From assembly GCA_017745235.1 (NCBI GenBank), contig JAGHZU010000009.1:62001-126000 (forward strand): a DNA stretch of 64,000 nucleotides, given 5' to 3'. This document shows, piece by piece, positions 61,684-64,000 of the stretch. A program made the position numbers and the translations under genes. How positions within the stretch are numbered: position 1 is the first letter of the stretch; every line of letters starts with the position of its first letter. Source of the DNA: Caulobacter sp. Lineage in GTDB: Bacteria; Pseudomonadota; Alphaproteobacteria; Caulobacterales; Caulobacteraceae. Below the pieces are notes generated by a model. The model was not told the DNA's origin and did not search any database. It saw only the letters and a program-made list of their open reading frames with translations.

Positions 61684-63252
61684 ATGTTTTTTGGTTCCGT
61701 GAACCGCCGCGCGGCGCTGGGCAGGCTGTCGTTGTCGGCCGTGCTGGCCCTGGCGCCCCGCCTGGCTTCCGCCCAGACCCAGGCCTCGAAAGGCGACACC
61801 GCCGTGACACAGGCCCCGCCGCCCGCCGTTCCCCCGCCCGAGGCCGAGCCCTTTTCGGTCGACCTGCTGGTCGAACGCGCCCGGGGCATGGCCGCGGCGG
61901 CCTATGTGAAGCCTTCGGCGCCGCCGTCGATCTCGGGCATCAGCTACGACGACTATTTCCGCATCCGCTTCCGCGCCGACCACGACCTGTGGCGCGACCG
62001 CAAGCCCGAGTTCCGGGCCGAGTTCTTTCCCCCGGCGTGGCTGTATCCGCGTCCGCTGCCGATCAACGAGGTGGTGGCGGGACTGTCGCGCCCGGTGCCC
62101 TTCGATCCGGCGATGTTCGACATTCCCGGCGAGCATGCCGACGTGGCCAAGAGCTGGGGCGGCTTCTCGGGTTTTCGCCTGCTGTGGCCGCTGAACCAGG
62201 CCGACAAGCTGGACGAGATCGCCGTCTTCCAGGGCGCCAGCTACTTCCGCAGCCTGGGGCGGGGGCAGCGCTACGGCCTGTCTGCGCGGGGCCTGGCCAT
62301 CGGGGCGGGCGAGCCGAACGAGGAGTTCCCCGACTTCACCGCCTTCTGGCTGGAGCGGCCGGCGATCGACGACCAGGCGGTGGTGGTCCACGCGCTGATG
62401 GACAGCCCCAGCTGCTCGGGCGTCTACAGCTTCACGATCCAGCCGGGCGAAGACGTGGTGTTCGACGTCACGGCCCGGATCTTTCCGCGAACGACCATGA
62501 CCAAGACGGGCGTGGCGGCGATGAGCAGCATGTTCCTGTTCAACGTGGCCGATCCCTCGCCGGTGGAGGACTTCCGCACCGCCGTGCACGACAGCGACGG
62601 CCTGGCGATCTGGACCGGCAAGGGCGAGCACCTGTGGCGTCCGCTGCAGAACCCCAGGGCGCACCGGCTGAGCAACTTCCCCGACGAGGATCCCAAGGGC
62701 TTCGGCCTGGTCCAGCGGGCCCGGACGCTGGAGGACTTCGGCGATCTGCAGGCGCGCTACGACCTGCGGCCCAGCCTGTGGGTCGAGCCGCTGGACGGGT
62801 GGGGCAAGGGCGCGGTGCACCTGGCCGAGCTGGCGACCACCAAGGAGACCGACGACAACATCGCCATCTTCTGGCGGCCCGAGGCACCCTGGCAGGCGGG
62901 CGAGGCCCACGTGCTGCGCTATCGCCTCTACTGGGGCCAGGAACGGTTCGCCAGCCCCGACGCGCGGGTGTTCCGCACCCGCACCGGGGCCGACGCCCAG
63001 GCGGGCCTGCGCCTGTTCACGGTGGACCTGCAGGGCGGGGCCCTGGCCGAGGGGCTGGACGGCGTGGAGGTGGAGGTCGAGGCCGACGGCGGGACGGTCG
63101 CCTGGAAGGACCTGTCGCCCTATCCGCTGGAGGCCTCGGCCCGGGCGGCCTTCGGGGTCAAGCCCTCGGCGTCGGCGGTGAACCTGTCGCTGCGCCTCCG
63201 CCGGGGCGAAACGCCGATTTCCGAGACCTGGCGCTATCTCTGGACTCCTTAA
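61684..63252 (+). CDS. opgG: Glucan biosynthesis protein OpgG/MdoG
   Basis: A 522-residue periplasmic protein needed for the branching or release of osmoregulated periplasmic glucans. NRRAALGRLSLSAVLALAP (7-25) is a twin-arginine type signal. The MdoG domain has SYDDYFRIRFRADHDLWR, a long central barrel and the C-terminal Ig-like domain. No opgH glucosyltransferase gene is adjacent in the window. Confidence 0.93.
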   Translation: MFFGSVNRRAALGRLSLSAVLALAPRLASAQTQASKGDTAVTQAPPPAVPPPEAEPFSVDLLVERARGMAAAAYVKPSAPPSISGISYDDYFRIRFRADHDLWRDRKPEFRAEFFPPAWLYPRPLPINEVVAGLSRPVPFDPAMFDIPGEHADVAKSWGGFSGFRLLWPLNQADKLDEIAVFQGASYFRSLGRGQRYGLSARGLAIGAGEPNEEFPDFTAFWLERPAIDDQAVVVHALMDSPSCSGVYSFTIQPGEDVVFDVTARIFPRTTMTKTGVAAMSSMFLFNVADPSPVEDFRTAVHDSDGLAIWTGKGEHLWRPLQNPRAHRLSNFPDEDPKGFGLVQRARTLEDFGDLQARYDLRPSLWVEPLDGWGKGAVHLAELATTKETDDNIAIFWRPEAPWQAGEAHVLRYRLYWGQERFASPDARVFRTRTGADAQAGLRLFTVDLQGGALAEGLDGVEVEVEADGGTVAWKDLSPYPLEASARAAFGVKPSASAVNLSLRLRRGETPISETWRYLWTP

Positions 63253-63343
63253 GGGTTCGCGCGGAGGTCGAGGTTCAATCTCGGTTAATGAATTCCCGTC
63301 ACCGCTCTTTCCAACAGGGATTTGAGTGAATCGGGGTCCGGGC

Positions 63344-64000
63344 ATGAGCGCCAAGCAGCAACTCGACCAACGTCTGGCCTTCATGCGTTTCGACCATAAG
63401 TCGCGGTCGGCCCTGAAGGCGGCCAAGGCGGTGATCGACGTCGAGATCCACTCGGCCCTCGACAGCTTCTACGACCAGGTGCGCGCCACCGCCGAGACGC
63501 GCCAGATGTTCTCCAGCCGCGCCCAGATGGACGCCGCCCAGGCCCGGCAGGCCGACCACTGGCGCAAGCTGGCCACGGCCGAGTACGGCGAAAGCTACGC
63601 CCAGGACGTGCAGAAGGTGGGCCGGGCGCACGTGCGCGTCGGGCTCGAGCCGCGCTGGTACATCGGCGGCTACGCCCTGGTGGCCGAGCAACTGATCCGC
63701 GCGGTGATGGCCAAGCGTCCCAGGGGCCTGTTTGCGGGCAAGGACGACGGCGAGACCGCCGAACAGATCGTGGCCCTGATGAAGGCCACGTTCCTGGACA
63801 TGGACCTGGCGATCTCGAGCTATCTCGACATCATCCAGGACGAACGCGACCGGCTGGAGGCCGAGCGCGCCGCCGCCGAGCAGCGCCAGGCCACGGCCGT
63901 GGCGGCGGTGGGCCAGGCCCTGGCCCGCCTGGCCGACGGCGACCTGTCGGCGCGTGTAGACGGCAGCCTCTCGGCCGAGTTCCACGGCCTGAAGACGGAC
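63344..64000 (+). CDS. Globin-coupled sensor, probable methyl-accepting chemotaxis protein (cut at right edge)
   Basis: The first 219 residues are visible and open to the end of the window. Residues about 10-160 are a protoglobin sensor domain (RFDHKSRSALKAAKAVID); the proximal-His region appears to be in ARQADHWRKLA. It then becomes helical and reads ALARLADGDLSARVDG, a HAMP start. No membrane segment is seen, so it is a soluble oxygen-type sensor. A chemotaxis signalling domain to the right is expected but not seen. Confidence 0.83.
   Translation, partial: MSAKQQLDQRLAFMRFDHKSRSALKAAKAVIDVEIHSALDSFYDQVRATAETRQMFSSRAQMDAAQARQADHWRKLATAEYGESYAQDVQKVGRAHVRVGLEPRWYIGGYALVAEQLIRAVMAKRPRGLFAGKDDGETAEQIVALMKATFLDMDLAISSYLDIIQDERDRLEAERAAAEQRQATAVAAVGQALARLADGDLSARVDGSLSAEFHGLKTD

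Overview
The window is high-GC, densely coded DNA from an alphaproteobacterium of the Caulobacter type. The evidence is two exact CtrA-style boxes (TTAA-N7-TTAA), a tRNA-His with A73 and no encoded G-1, a hook protein gene with a -24/-12 promoter, TonB/ExbBD genes and typical Caulobacter gene families. Genus-level placement is inference. I see no CRISPR array, rRNA, complete insertion sequence or prophage.

Layout. 1-3011: siderophore-interacting reductase (cut by the left edge), flavin monooxygenase and a small hydrolase. 3158-11352: a tripartite RND efflux operon (acrA-acrB-nodT type) facing a two-component system; the two outer promoters carry near-identical 31-bp elements, so the pair looks like one sensing-and-efflux unit. 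11413-12421: DUF454 membrane protein and heme oxygenase. 12653-24493: six minus-strand genes (hydrolases, cytochrome P460, thioredoxin-like protein, SDR), an NTF2-like protein, an MFS transporter, a 967-residue winged-helix/ATPase/TPR regulator and an amidohydrolase. Three copies of a GCTCACAC-NN-CCTMAC element link the operon to the regulator/transporter promoter. The substrate is not known; this is the best candidate for an undescribed system. 24623-27244: katG with a four-tetrad OxyR-type site, then tRNA-Thr.

27335-41787: a conserved housekeeping block (murA, DUF2948, hisD, UPF0262, low-Mr phosphatase, infA, maf, RNase E/G-like, yacG, tRNA-Phe), interrupted between DUF2948 and hisD by about 8 kb with a CtrA-box gene encoding a two-repeat protein, an M1 aminopeptidase, an NCS1 transporter and flgE. 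42623-44712: exbB-exbD-tonB behind an 835-base gene-free leader, ended by a clear terminator, then tRNA-His. 44976-53667: small membrane protein, FAD enzyme, XRE regulator, ThiO-like oxidase, acyl-CoA dehydrogenase, a second tonB, a CtrA-box transglycosylase, a CoA-transferase and a small secreted protein. 53824-64000: hybrid histidine kinase, DUF2336 protein, Nudix hydrolase, a four-gene Mce/Mla lipid-transport operon, opgG, and a globin-coupled sensor cut by the right edge.

Many long open frames antisense to real genes exist because of high GC3 and are not annotated. Starts were chosen by ribosome binding sites, signal peptides and family alignment from memory; no searches were run.
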